DNA of 36,442 bases, taken from contig JACRFC010000214.1 in the NCBI GenBank assembly GCA_016234355.1, positions 1 to 36,442 on the forward strand, given 5' to 3'. Shown piece by piece: positions 1 to 8,654 of this stretch; position 1 is the first letter of the stretch, and every line of letters starts with the position of its first letter. The notes below the pieces were generated by a model. That model searched no databases. It was not told the origin of the DNA and saw only the letters and a program-made list of their open reading frames with translations. This DNA comes from Ignavibacteriales bacterium (GTDB lineage Bacteria > Bacteroidota > Ignavibacteria > Ignavibacteriales > Melioribacteraceae). Both the position numbers and the translations under genes were made by a program.

Positions 1-2
1 TT

Positions 3-110
3 ATTGATGATATTGATTTAGAGCTATTAAAAAATCATAGAAAAACTGGAAGTGTTTTGAACTGGGAAGATCGAAGAACAGATTTGTATAATATTATATA
101 TAAAAAATAA
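3..110 (+). CDS. C-terminal end of an unidentified protein (5' partial)
   Basis: Frame 3 is open from the left edge to TAA at 108-110 and encodes 35 residues ending in NWEDRRTDLYNIIYKK. It is too short for the ORF track and has no start inside the window, so it is the tail of a gene that begins upstream. The composition (mixed charged, no hydrophobic segment) fits a soluble protein. I do not recognise the family. It converges on the partner-switching operon, whose last stop codon is at 160. Confidence 0.5.
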   Translation: MDDIDLELLKNHRKTGSVLNWEDRRTDLYNIIYKK

Positions 111-132
111 AAAAAGTCTCCTCTCGAGAAGG
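104..132 (-). terminator. Possible terminator of the minus-strand partner-switching operon
   Basis: Read on the minus strand, CCTT-CTCGA-GAGG forms a short stem (bases 120-132, one G-U pair). After a few bases comes a T-rich run (CTTTTTTTATTTTTT, the complement of about 102-116). It lies 28 bases past the stop of the last operon gene. The stem is only 4 bp, so support is weak. Confidence 0.3.
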
Positions 133-159
133 AACTACAGGGGTGTGTTTGGGAATTTT

Positions 160-1839
160 TTATTTCACCTTTATAACTAAACTTGTAATATCATCAGACT
201 GTTCGGCTCCGTGTGTGAAATCTTCAACATTGAATTTAATATGTGCAAGAATATTTTGAGCACTCTCTTCGTATTTCTGTAATGCTAATGTTTCTAATCT
301 TTCATCGGAAAACTCTTCCCACTTATCATTCATAGCTTCAGTGATTCCATCTGTAAAAAGAATAATTGCATCACCGCTTTCAAGTCGAACAGTTTCGGAA
401 ATATATGGAATCATTGTTTCCATAACGCCAAGTATCATTCCGCCTTTTTTAAGTTTTGTAATATTGTAGTTTCTTATATGAAGCGGCGGATTATGACCTG
501 CATTAACATAAGTAAGTTCTTTTTTAGCATTATCAATTATTCCCCAAAAGAAAGTTATGAAACTTCCCATGGTTGTATTTTCAGCAACAAGATCATTCAT
601 TAAACCGGTAGCTTCTGCAAGCTGCATTTTCATTTTGCAAATTGATTTTAAGAATGCTTGAATGTTTGCCATTAACAAAGCAGCAGGAACTCCCTTTCCG
701 GAAACATCGGCAATCGCAAACAAGACTTTATTTTCTTCTAATTTTACAATATCATAATAATCACCGCCTACCATGCGTGCCGATTTATTAAATGCGGCTA
801 TTTCAAAATTGGAAAGTTTGGGAATTGATTTTGGTAAAAGATTATTCTGAATATTCCGTGCAGTTTCCAAATCTTTTTCAAGCCGCTGTTTCTCAAGTGT
901 TTCTTTGAAGAGACGGGCATTTTCAATTGAAATGATTGCAAGACTACCTACTGAAGAAACAAATTCAATATCAGATTTAGTATACTGAAGTTCATTCTTT
1001 CTTTTACCAAGAAGAATTAATCCTTTTGTTTCCCCTTTAATCTGCATTGGTACAATAAGATCAACGCCAACTTCAGCAAATGGTTTGTATTTATCAATTA
1101 ATTCATTTCTGGTAAGCGGTTTTGTAAATTGATTTGATTCACACTGTTTAAGCGAATTCCTCAAATGATTTTCATCAAATCTATTATCGAGAAAATGTAA
1201 AGTATTAGCAGCGCAGGATATCACAGCATATTTAGAAACAAGCATCTGCCCGATCAAAGAATACACAAGCATTTTGCTAACCATTTCTATCTGTAATATT
1301 CCGCTGAATTCTTTGCTAAGATCGAATAGAGAACTTAGTTGATTTACCTTTGCATCCAGATCACGATTTACACGTTTTAATTTTTCAACCATTATTGAAT
1401 TTTCAATAGCGGTTGATCCGACATTGAGAATTGTTTTTAAGAAATTAATATCTTCTTCTTCGTAGTCTTTGCCTGTTAATCTTTGACCAAGAATTAATAT
1501 ACCCTTCAATCCTTCAGATGATTTAATATCCTGAACGATTGGAAAGTTATTTTCTTCGATATACGAACTTAACTCACCGCTTGTTTCATAATTGTGAATT
1601 GTAATCTTTGGAAATTTCGAAATAATATTATTTGAAATACCTTTAGAGACTTTCACTTCAAAATATTTTTCATCGTTTAGAAGCGCAATCATTCCTTTCG
1701 TTGTATGAAATTTTCCAAAACAAGTAAGAAGAATATTATTAAGACTAAAATTTAGGTCGAGTGTAGAATTAATAAGATTGCTGAAATCAACAAGAGCTGA
1801 AAAGTTTCTTAGTGCCGCATTATTATCTAATTGCTGCAT
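160..1839 (-). CDS. GAF-GAF-SpoIIE serine phosphatase (RsbU-like)
   Basis: A 559-residue cytoplasmic PP2C-type phosphatase, expected to dephosphorylate a STAS-domain antagonist in a partner-switching pathway. Two GAF-like sensory domains occupy about residues 15-150 and 170-310. A signalling helix (about 310-335, EKQRLEKDLETARNIQ) leads into a SpoIIE/PP2C domain (about 345-557). Metal-binding and catalytic motifs are present: GGDYYD (358-363), ADVSGKG (377-383), NAGHNPP (446-452), FTDGITEA (495-502) and QSDDIT (547-552). No transmembrane segment is seen. The start is 2 bases after the stop of the anti-sigma kinase gene, so it is the last gene of the operon. The ligand sensed by the GAF domains cannot be read from the sequence. 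Phosphatase identity is firm; the substrate (the STAS protein at 2282-2635) is inferred from context. Confidence 0.93.
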   Translation of the reverse strand: MQQLDNNAALRNFSALVDFSNLINSTLDLNFSLNNILLTCFGKFHTTKGMIALLNDEKYFEVKVSKGISNNIISKFPKITIHNYETSGELSSYIEENNFPIVQDIKSSEGLKGILILGQRLTGKDYEEEDINFLKTILNVGSTAIENSIMVEKLKRVNRDLDAKVNQLSSLFDLSKEFSGILQIEMVSKMLVYSLIGQMLVSKYAVISCAANTLHFLDNRFDENHLRNSLKQCESNQFTKPLTRNELIDKYKPFAEVGVDLIVPMQIKGETKGLILLGKRKNELQYTKSDIEFVSSVGSLAIISIENARLFKETLEKQRLEKDLETARNIQNNLLPKSIPKLSNFEIAAFNKSARMVGGDYYDIVKLEENKVLFAIADVSGKGVPAALLMANIQAFLKSICKMKMQLAEATGLMNDLVAENTTMGSFITFFWGIIDNAKKELTYVNAGHNPPLHIRNYNITKLKKGGMILGVMETMIPYISETVRLESGDAIILFTDGITEAMNDKWEEFSDERLETLALQKYEESAQNILAHIKFNVEDFTHGAEQSDDITSLVIKVK

Positions 1840-1841
1840 GC

Positions 1842-2279
1842 CTAATTGGGTAGATATTTAACTAAAATGACTTGGTTTTTATTTCCGCTGAGAGTAGAGT
1901 AATTCACTTCATCCATAAGTTTCTTTATTAAGAACATTCCAAGACCGCCCACCCGTTTCTGTTTGTAATATTCACACAGATCGGGTTCGGGTACTATATT
2001 CGGATCAAAATGTGATCCTTCATCAGTAATGGAAATGCTAAACTTCGGGTCGTTAAATTTTATTTTAATGATTATGTTGCCTTCTGGAGAATATTTATAA
2101 GCGTGTTTAATTATGTTTGTGCAAGCTTCATCAACAGCAAGTATTATCTTGCCAATAGTATCTTCAGAGAACCCGCTTTCATCAGCAGCAGATTTTATAA
2201 AATCTCTTATGACGGCAAGATTGTCGGTTTTGCTTTTAATGAGAAGCTCTTTCTCAAATATTTTGTTCCCGGAATTCAA
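1842..2279 (-). CDS. Anti-sigma regulatory factor, HATPase serine kinase (RsbW/SpoIIAB-like)
   Basis: A 145-residue GHKL-fold ATPase. Family members bind a sigma factor or other partner and inactivate a STAS antagonist by phosphorylating it. The N-box helix (DEACTNIIKHAY, 50-61), G1 box (DEGSHFDP, 86-93) and G2-like box (GGLGMFLIKKLMD, 111-123) are all intact. Length matches stand-alone RsbW proteins. It sits between the STAS gene (2-base gap) and the GAF phosphatase gene (2-base gap), so all three are probably translationally coupled. The cluster has no SigB/SigF-type sigma gene, only an ECF sigma, so the target bound by this kinase is open. The symbol rsbW is withheld for that reason. Confidence 0.92.
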   Translation of the reverse strand: MNSGNKIFEKELLIKSKTDNLAVIRDFIKSAADESGFSEDTIGKIILAVDEACTNIIKHAYKYSPEGNIIIKIKFNDPKFSISITDEGSHFDPNIVPEPDLCEYYKQKRVGGLGMFLIKKLMDEVNYSTLSGNKNQVILVKYLPN

Positions 2280-2281
2280 GT

Positions 2282-2635
2282 TTATCTTTGATCGCCAAAT
2301 TTGTAAACAGCTTCTTTTTCTTCTTTGTAGAATTCGTATAAAATAGGAAACCCTAAAAGATCGAAAATGTTGTAAACATTTTCTTTCATGTTGGAAAACT
2401 TTATGTCGCCTTTGTTTTCCCTCATAGTTTCCACATAAGCCATAAAGACACCAAGACCCGCACTGCTGATATATTTCAACTCGTCGAAGTTAACAACGAC
2501 CTTAAACTGTCTTTCATCAAGCAGTTTGTTGAAAATATTTTCGAGCTCGGGCGCTGTGTGGGCATCAAGATACCCTTTCACATCAATTACACTTACGGAA
2601 CCGACACCCCGCAAGTTTACGTTGAACTCCGCCAT
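2282..2635 (-). CDS. STAS-domain anti-sigma factor antagonist (RsbV/SpoIIAA-like)
   Basis: A 117-residue single STAS domain. It has the typical beta start (VSVIDVKGYLDAHTAPEL) and the phospho-acceptor loop YISSAGLGVF, with candidate serines at 57/58. In the family, the unphosphorylated form binds the HATPase kinase and frees its target. The kinase phosphorylates this serine and SpoIIE phosphatases remove the phosphate. The gene lies directly upstream of the kinase gene (2 bases) and 18 bases downstream of the membrane phosphatase gene, the classic antagonist-kinase order. A second STAS protein (6877-7215) is encoded divergently and is a possible paralogue. Confidence 0.93.
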   Translation of the reverse strand: MAEFNVNLRGVGSVSVIDVKGYLDAHTAPELENIFNKLLDERQFKVVVNFDELKYISSAGLGVFMAYVETMRENKGDIKFSNMKENVYNIFDLLGFPILYEFYKEEKEAVYKFGDQR

Positions 2636-2653
2636 TAAATATCTCCGCTTTTA

Positions 2654-4699
2654 TTAATTGTTTTGATTCCACTTGAATATTACTAGTGTGATGTCATCAT
2701 GCTGAGAATGATTTTTGGAAAATAAACTCAACTCTTTCATTACTGCATTAGAAATTAAATCTAAACTTTTTCCGCGATTATTGAGAACAATGGTATCTAA
2801 TCTTTCATAACCGAAATCTTCTTCCTTATGATTCTTTGCTTCCGTGATACCATCGGAATAACATATAATAATATCATTATTCTTTAATTGAATTTCCGTC
2901 TCTTTTAATGAAGAAGCAAATCTCGGATTGTAATCGAGACCCAGACCAATCCCGGGCGGTTGAATGCTTTCTATTCTTTCTCCGCTGCATAGTAAAATTG
3001 GTGTATGCCCCGCTCTTGCAAAATTTAGTATACCATTCTTTTTATTGATGATACCGTAAATAGCAGTCACGAAATTTCTTTTATCTAAACTTCTTTTTAA
3101 TGTATCATTGACTCTTATCAAAAGCTCTTTCGGGTTTGTAATAATTTTTGATAACGATTCGAATATGCCTTTAACTTCTGCCATAATAAACGCCGAGCTG
3201 ATTCCTTTTCCGGAAACATCTGCAACAACAAAACCGAGGAGGTCATCACTTAGTTCAAAGAAATCATAATAATCGCCGCCTACCTCAAACGCCGGAACAA
3301 ATAATGCAGAAATTTCAAGTCGGTTTGAAGTTGGAACTGTACTTGGAAGAATTTTCTTTTGAATATCCCGGGCAACATCAAGTTCTTTTTCTAATCTTTC
3401 TTTCTCGATTGATTCTTCAAACAACTTAGCATTTTCTAATGCTACTGCCGCATAATCTGCAAATGCTTGAACTGCTTTTTTTTCATCCCGGTCAAAATTA
3501 TTTTCTCTGTGTCTTGCTGCAAAGAGATATCCGTTAATTTTCTTTTGAACTTTTAAAGGAGCAATTGCAATAGATTTGAATATCTGTCCGCCCTCGTTTG
3601 TATTGGATATGATAGAATCATATTGGATAATTCCAATTGAATCATAATCGTTTTCACCGGATCCTAAAAGATTATTGGTAATCTTATCCGCATCAACATA
3701 CCCTATATTATGCACGGAACTTAACTCAATATTTGCAGCAGATTTTAATACTAACCATGCAGAATCAGAATTACATACTCTTGTTGTTATTGTAGTTATA
3801 GTTTCAGCTAATTCCTTAAAATCAAATACTTGTGTGATAAGGTTTGTTAGGTCCATCAAAGAAGAAACTTCTTCGGCTTTTCTATCAAATGCTTCCGCTG
3901 TTGGTAAATGGAAAAGAGTTGTAAAGAATATTATACCAAAATTTATTGTTCCATAAATCATAACCAGGCTCATTAATGTATGCAGCCCGGGAGAAAAAGT
4001 ATAAACAATTTGACGCATTATACTATTATTAATAAATGTTGCAAAATTAATTCCGAATAAAGTGGATAGGATTACTGAGATTATCAATAAATAATATTTC
4101 TGTTTTTTTGTTAGGAAAGCAATCCAGGAAACACGTGTAGAATTAAGACAAATTAAAACAATTGTTACTACATAAAATGCGCTTTGCGGATAATCAAATG
4201 AAGGATCAAATAGAACTAATATATTAGAGAAAAAGGTCAATGCAAAAAAAACAAGCATAGTATTAAAGAACGTGCTTAGATCTCTCTTTTGTCTAAGAAA
4301 AAATAATTCGCGAAATGTTGAGAAGATATAAACTATTGATCCGATAAAAACAAATGCTAATAAAACAGAAAACAGAGAATTGAAAAATCCGATTCCCCTG
4401 CTGTTATCAGCAGAGCCCAAAATTGAATTTGCAATAGACACTATAAAGAAAATTAGAGCGGCAAGTATTCCGGCATTTAATATTAATGTTAAAGGAGAAT
4501 CAACTTTAGTATTTAAGAACTGATGGACATAATGATAAAGGAAAAAAACTGAGAGAAATACAAGTAACTCATTTATGATAGCAAGAACATTAGTATCATG
4601 AAGCGGAAAGATCATATTGAATAAAAAAAGTAGAATGGAAAGGAGAATAGCATTCTCTAGTCCTCGTGAGCGGGAAATATTTTTCAATTGATTGCGCAT
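2654..4699 (-). CDS. Membrane-bound GAF-SpoIIE serine phosphatase (RsbU/RsbP-like)
   Basis: 681 residues. The N-terminal half is membrane-embedded with about seven or eight hydrophobic helices (about 18-260). A GAF-like domain (about 280-425), a linker helix (KERLEKELDVARDIQKKIL) and a SpoIIE/PP2C phosphatase domain (about 460-676) follow. Catalytic motifs are GGDYYD (474-479), ADVSGKG (493-499), YSDGITEA (614-621) and QHDDIT (666-671). The multi-TM part may sense a membrane or periplasmic signal, as 7TM receptor modules do, but the ligand is unknown. It shares architecture and linker sequence with the soluble phosphatase at 160-1839, so the same STAS partner could receive two inputs. Gap to the upstream gene is 49 bases. 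Confidence 0.92.
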   Translation of the reverse strand: MRNQLKNISRSRGLENAILLSILLFLFNMIFPLHDTNVLAIINELLVFLSVFFLYHYVHQFLNTKVDSPLTLILNAGILAALIFFIVSIANSILGSADNSRGIGFFNSLFSVLLAFVFIGSIVYIFSTFRELFFLRQKRDLSTFFNTMLVFFALTFFSNILVLFDPSFDYPQSAFYVVTIVLICLNSTRVSWIAFLTKKQKYYLLIISVILSTLFGINFATFINNSIMRQIVYTFSPGLHTLMSLVMIYGTINFGIIFFTTLFHLPTAEAFDRKAEEVSSLMDLTNLITQVFDFKELAETITTITTRVCNSDSAWLVLKSAANIELSSVHNIGYVDADKITNNLLGSGENDYDSIGIIQYDSIISNTNEGGQIFKSIAIAPLKVQKKINGYLFAARHRENNFDRDEKKAVQAFADYAAVALENAKLFEESIEKERLEKELDVARDIQKKILPSTVPTSNRLEISALFVPAFEVGGDYYDFFELSDDLLGFVVADVSGKGISSAFIMAEVKGIFESLSKIITNPKELLIRVNDTLKRSLDKRNFVTAIYGIINKKNGILNFARAGHTPILLCSGERIESIQPPGIGLGLDYNPRFASSLKETEIQLKNNDIIICYSDGITEAKNHKEEDFGYERLDTIVLNNRGKSLDLISNAVMKELSLFSKNHSQHDDITLVIFKWNQNN

Positions 4700-4748
4700 A
4701 TTTTACAATATGGATCCTTAATAATTTATTTCAACAACTGTCATAATG

Positions 4749-6041
4749 TTAGTTCACTCTTGTTGAGTCGGTTTTTCGACGATCATATTTTTTAAGATCT
4801 TTTTTCAATTTCATCATAGCATCACGAATTTTTGTTTTAGTCAACGAGTCTTTTGCTGTAAACTTATTACTGCCTGTGATAGAATCCATCTTTGCACCAA
4901 ACTCTGCCAGTTTGCTAAAATCCTGCTTAGAAAGTAACTCCATAGTTTTATTAACTATTTCATAGGGATCGATAAGTCTCGATTGGACATCTGTGTGTGC
5001 TTGAGACGGAGAGGGTACTTTCGGTGGTTTGTAAGATTTTCCTTTGGAAAAATACATTGGAATAGAAATATTCTTTAATTGTTTTGCAACTTCATTTAGT
5101 TTTACTCTTATGCTATCTGAAATCAAATCCGACAAACCATTAATCGTTTCTGCAGGAATTACTACTTTAAATAGGTTAGAATCTAATTTAAATGAATAAT
5201 CAGATTCAGCAGTAACAGAATGTTTATTTTTTACTTCTGGGGGCATAACATCAAAATTAAAATCATACTTAGGCATTGGGGAATGTCCAACAGATTTACT
5301 TTTTTCAAAATCTTCTAAATGCTTATTAAATTTTTCCTGATCCCAATTAAAATAAGTTCTGGCAACAGTATCCGGTGAGATAAGTATATATTCATTGTAA
5401 GGAATTTGTTTCGCAGAAACTATCATATTCGATATCTTTTCATTATTGTAAAATTTATAAGCATTCGGAAAAAGTTCTTTCGATTTAGTTTCGTCAACTT
5501 TTTGTGCAAACGATATTAGATCCGCAAGCACAGCCTGCTGCAAGACCGGCAGTCCCGGATTTACGGCAATTGTACTTTTATCATTTACTAATACAGATGA
5601 GTAGATTTCTTTTTTATACGAACTTAAAATCGAATCAGCTTCAGCTTTTTGTTTTTCATTCAATCCAAGAAGTTTTACAAACGTATTATAATTTTTAGTC
5701 TGCTGGTTGTAGTAGGCGGGTTTTATTTCATATATATTATTACCGGGTTCATCTTTCGAAATTAATAGAACTTTATTTTTCTCTTTATCAAGCGGAATGC
5801 TCTGATACAACGCAAAATTAAAAACATCCTCATTGTTAATCTCGGTCTCAAAGAGAAGCGGTTTTAAATTTTTGGCTATGGCAAGTAAGTTATTTTTTCC
5901 TGCTTCGATTATTCGGCTAATGTCTCTCTTATTATATTTGAAAAAGAACATCAGTGCTATAGTGAGCAAAAATAAAATAATATAGGGAACAAATTTTTTG
6001 AAATTATCAAAGTTTGTTATTTTTTTTACATGTCCTTCCAT
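4749..6041 (-). CDS. Unrecognised membrane-anchored periplasmic protein encoded with the ECF sigma factor
   Basis: 430 residues that I do not recognise. About 17 cytoplasmic residues are followed by one transmembrane helix (about 17-35, FVPYIILFLLTIALMFFFKY) and a long, hydrophilic, probably periplasmic part of about 390 residues. That part is helix-rich and lysine-rich (for example LNEKQKAEADSILSSYKKEI) and ends in a basic tail (MKKLKKDLKKYDRRK). The start is 3 bases after the sigma-factor stop, the slot where anti-sigma factors are usually encoded. The cytoplasmic tail is far shorter than a normal anti-sigma domain (60-100 residues), so a classic anti-sigma role is not supported. A signal sensor or an ECF-accessory protein is possible. 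No catalytic motif was seen. Confidence 0.75.
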   Translation of the reverse strand: MEGHVKKITNFDNFKKFVPYIILFLLTIALMFFFKYNKRDISRIIEAGKNNLLAIAKNLKPLLFETEINNEDVFNFALYQSIPLDKEKNKVLLISKDEPGNNIYEIKPAYYNQQTKNYNTFVKLLGLNEKQKAEADSILSSYKKEIYSSVLVNDKSTIAVNPGLPVLQQAVLADLISFAQKVDETKSKELFPNAYKFYNNEKISNMIVSAKQIPYNEYILISPDTVARTYFNWDQEKFNKHLEDFEKSKSVGHSPMPKYDFNFDVMPPEVKNKHSVTAESDYSFKLDSNLFKVVIPAETINGLSDLISDSIRVKLNEVAKQLKNISIPMYFSKGKSYKPPKVPSPSQAHTDVQSRLIDPYEIVNKTMELLSKQDFSKLAEFGAKMDSITGSNKFTAKDSLTKTKIRDAMMKLKKDLKKYDRRKTDSTRVN

Positions 6042-6044
6042 TTA

Positions 6045-6644
6045 CTAAGCTCTTAATTCTTTTTGATAAGGTTCAAGAATCAATTTTAAACTTTCACGCG
6101 CACGAAATATTCTTGACTTAATTGTTCCGACTTCTGTTCCCATTTGATCTGCAATTTCTTTATAACTAAATCCATCAATATCTCTCATCACAAGAGGGGT
6201 TCTCAATTTTTCAGGAAGCTTTTCTATTGCGCTTCTTACCAGATTTGGGATATCAACATTTTCAGAAAATGGTCCGGTACCATATTCAGTATCAGAATCT
6301 TTAATAGGAACAAAAATGCTTCGTACTCTTTTTTTACGAAGATAATCTCTGCATTTGTTAACTGTTATTCTATATAACCATGTAGTAAATTTTGATTCGA
6401 ACCGAAATTCTTTGAGCTTATGATAAACACTAATAAAAACATCCTGGGAAATATCATCAACAAATTCTGCATCACCCAAAGTTAAAAAGACTAAATTTCT
6501 AACCTTATCTTTATGTTTGATGACTAGTGTTCGAAATGTTGTATCATTACCTTTAATGAAGGCTTTAATTAAAATAAAGTCTTCATCTTTCTCATTCTTG
6601 CCTTCGCTAAAATCAAATGTTTCTTGATCTTTTAATAAATCCAT
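6045..6644 (-). CDS. ECF-type RNA polymerase sigma factor
   Basis: 199 residues with the two conserved ECF domains. Region 2 spans about 25-106 (DDISQDVFISVYHKL, then FTTWLYRITVNKCRDYLRKK for -10 recognition). Region 4 spans about 135-187 (LPEKLRTPLVMRDIDGFSYKEIA, then a helix-turn-helix with GTIKSRIFRARE). Regions 1.1 and 3 are absent, as in the SigE/RpoE group. It is the first gene of the minus-strand operon. ATG at 6644 is chosen because the N-terminus matches normal ECF length. No ribosome site precedes it, and a GGAAC-N16-CGTC element ends 7 bases before the ATG, suggesting autoregulation and a leaderless message. Its genomic link to partner-switching proteins is unusual. Confidence 0.95.
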   Translation of the reverse strand: MDLLKDQETFDFSEGKNEKDEDFILIKAFIKGNDTTFRTLVIKHKDKVRNLVFLTLGDAEFVDDISQDVFISVYHKLKEFRFESKFTTWLYRITVNKCRDYLRKKRVRSIFVPIKDSDTEYGTGPFSENVDIPNLVRSAIEKLPEKLRTPLVMRDIDGFSYKEIADQMGTEVGTIKSRIFRARESLKLILEPYQKELRA

Positions 6645-6651
6645 ACTTTTA

Positions 6652-6676
6652 GACGATGATTCGGGTTTATTGTTCC
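6652..6676 (-). promoter_or_regulatory. Candidate autoregulatory ECF promoter (GGAAC-N16-CGTC)
   Basis: On the minus strand, GGAAC (complement of 6672-6676) is followed 16 bases later by CGTC (complement of 6652-6655). Both match the -35 and -10 elements many ECF sigma factors use at their own promoters. CGTC ends 7 bases before the sigma-factor ATG (6644), so transcription would begin at or next to the start codon and the message would be leaderless. The match is by eye. The AAC-plus-CGTC combination at this spacing is the reason for the call. Confidence 0.45.
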
Positions 6677-6708
6677 TTTCAAACTAAGCATTTCTGAAAT
6701 CATTTTTT

Positions 6709-6716
6709 CAAATGTA
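6709..6716 (-). promoter_or_regulatory. Possible housekeeping -7 element (TACATTTG) upstream of the sigma operon
   Basis: The minus strand reads TACATTTG, a perfect match to the Bacteroidetes -7 consensus TAnnTTTG, 64 bases upstream of the sigma-factor start. No good -33 TTTG is found at the usual distance, so this could be chance in AT-rich DNA. Confidence 0.25.
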
Positions 6717-6810
6717 ACGGAGATAAAATGACTTTCTTTTTACTCGAGTATTCAATAATTTACTTATGAATATAATTATTTGTGTATTATTATATCCAAT
6801 CTGTAAATTT

Positions 6811-6818
6811 TAATTTTG
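6811..6818 (+). promoter_or_regulatory. Possible -7 element (TAATTTTG) of the divergent STAS gene
   Basis: TAATTTTG fits TAnnTTTG exactly and lies 58 bases before the ATG at 6877. A -33 TTTG at the expected spacing is not convincing; the nearest one (6779-6782) is about 28 bases away. A ribosome site (AGGAGA, about 6868) precedes the start. Confidence 0.3.
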
Positions 6819-6876
6819 ATAATCATTGTAAATTATAAAATCGAGATATAACTTAAATTAAAATTCAGGAGAAACT

Positions 6877-7215
6877 ATGAAGGTCAAAACAATTGAGAAA
6901 TATGGAGCTGTTGTAATAGAATTAAAAGGAAATGTTATGGGCGGACCTGAAGCTCAGGAATTCAGCGATACCCTTCATAAACTTATTGATGACGATAAGA
7001 AAAATGTAATAGTTGATTTAGCTGAAACAAAATTCATGAACAGTTCCGGTCTCGGTATGTTGATCAGCGGTTACACAACTATGAAGAACGGCGGCGGTTC
7101 AATGAAACTTGCTAATGCTACAGAAAAGATCGAAAGTTTACTTGTAATAACAAAACTTATAACTGTATTTGAACATTATACTTCTGTTGAAGAAGCTGTT
7201 AATAGTTTTAAATAA
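6877..7215 (+). CDS. Second STAS-domain anti-sigma factor antagonist
   Basis: A 112-residue stand-alone STAS domain with the phospho-acceptor loop FMNSSGLGMLISGY (NSSGLG at 55-60). The N-terminal strand pattern is typical (AVVIELKGNVMGGPEA). The gene is divergent from the ECF/partner-switching operon, with a good AGGAGA ribosome site and its own terminator at 7243-7271, so it is probably monocistronic and controlled separately. It could compete with the operon STAS protein for the HATPase kinase, or serve a kinase elsewhere. The sequence does not decide between these. Confidence 0.92.
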   Translation: MKVKTIEKYGAVVIELKGNVMGGPEAQEFSDTLHKLIDDDKKNVIVDLAETKFMNSSGLGMLISGYTTMKNGGGSMKLANATEKIESLLVITKLITVFEHYTSVEEAVNSFK

Positions 7216-7221
7216 TTTTTG

Positions 7222-7247
7222 CGGAGCTATTTTACTTTATAGCTCCG
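7222..7247 (+). promoter_or_regulatory. Upstream hairpin that competes with the terminator before purA
   Basis: CGGAGCTAT (7222-7230) pairs perfectly with ATAGCTCCG (7239-7247) over 9 bp, with an 8-base loop. Its 3' arm contains the 5' arm of the next hairpin (7243-7250), so the two cannot form together. No T-run follows this stem directly, so by itself it is not a terminator. Confidence 0.5.
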
Positions 7248-7271
7248 GTATTGAATGCCGGAGTATTTTTT
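7243..7271 (+). terminator. Rho-independent terminator between the STAS gene and purA
   Basis: CTCCGGTA (7243-7250) pairs with TGCCGGAG (7256-7263) with one T-G wobble and a 5-base loop. TATTTTTTTT follows directly. It terminates the STAS transcript or, given the competing stem upstream, acts as an attenuator for purA, which starts 30 bases later. Confidence 0.7.
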
Positions 7272-7300
7272 TCCCTACCAAATTTTTTACCGAGGAATAA

Positions 7301-8569
<1,269 letters not shown>

Positions 8570-8654
8570 AATAATTTTTACCATATCTATAATTTAATTA
8601 GCAAAATCCGTTTTTGTAAATTCCGTTTAGAATTATTTCTCTTAGGAGAGTAAA

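Noticed and set aside
7216-7300. Purine riboswitch upstream of purA
   Set aside because: The gap holds only the competing hairpins; the three-way junction core of purine riboswitches is not present.
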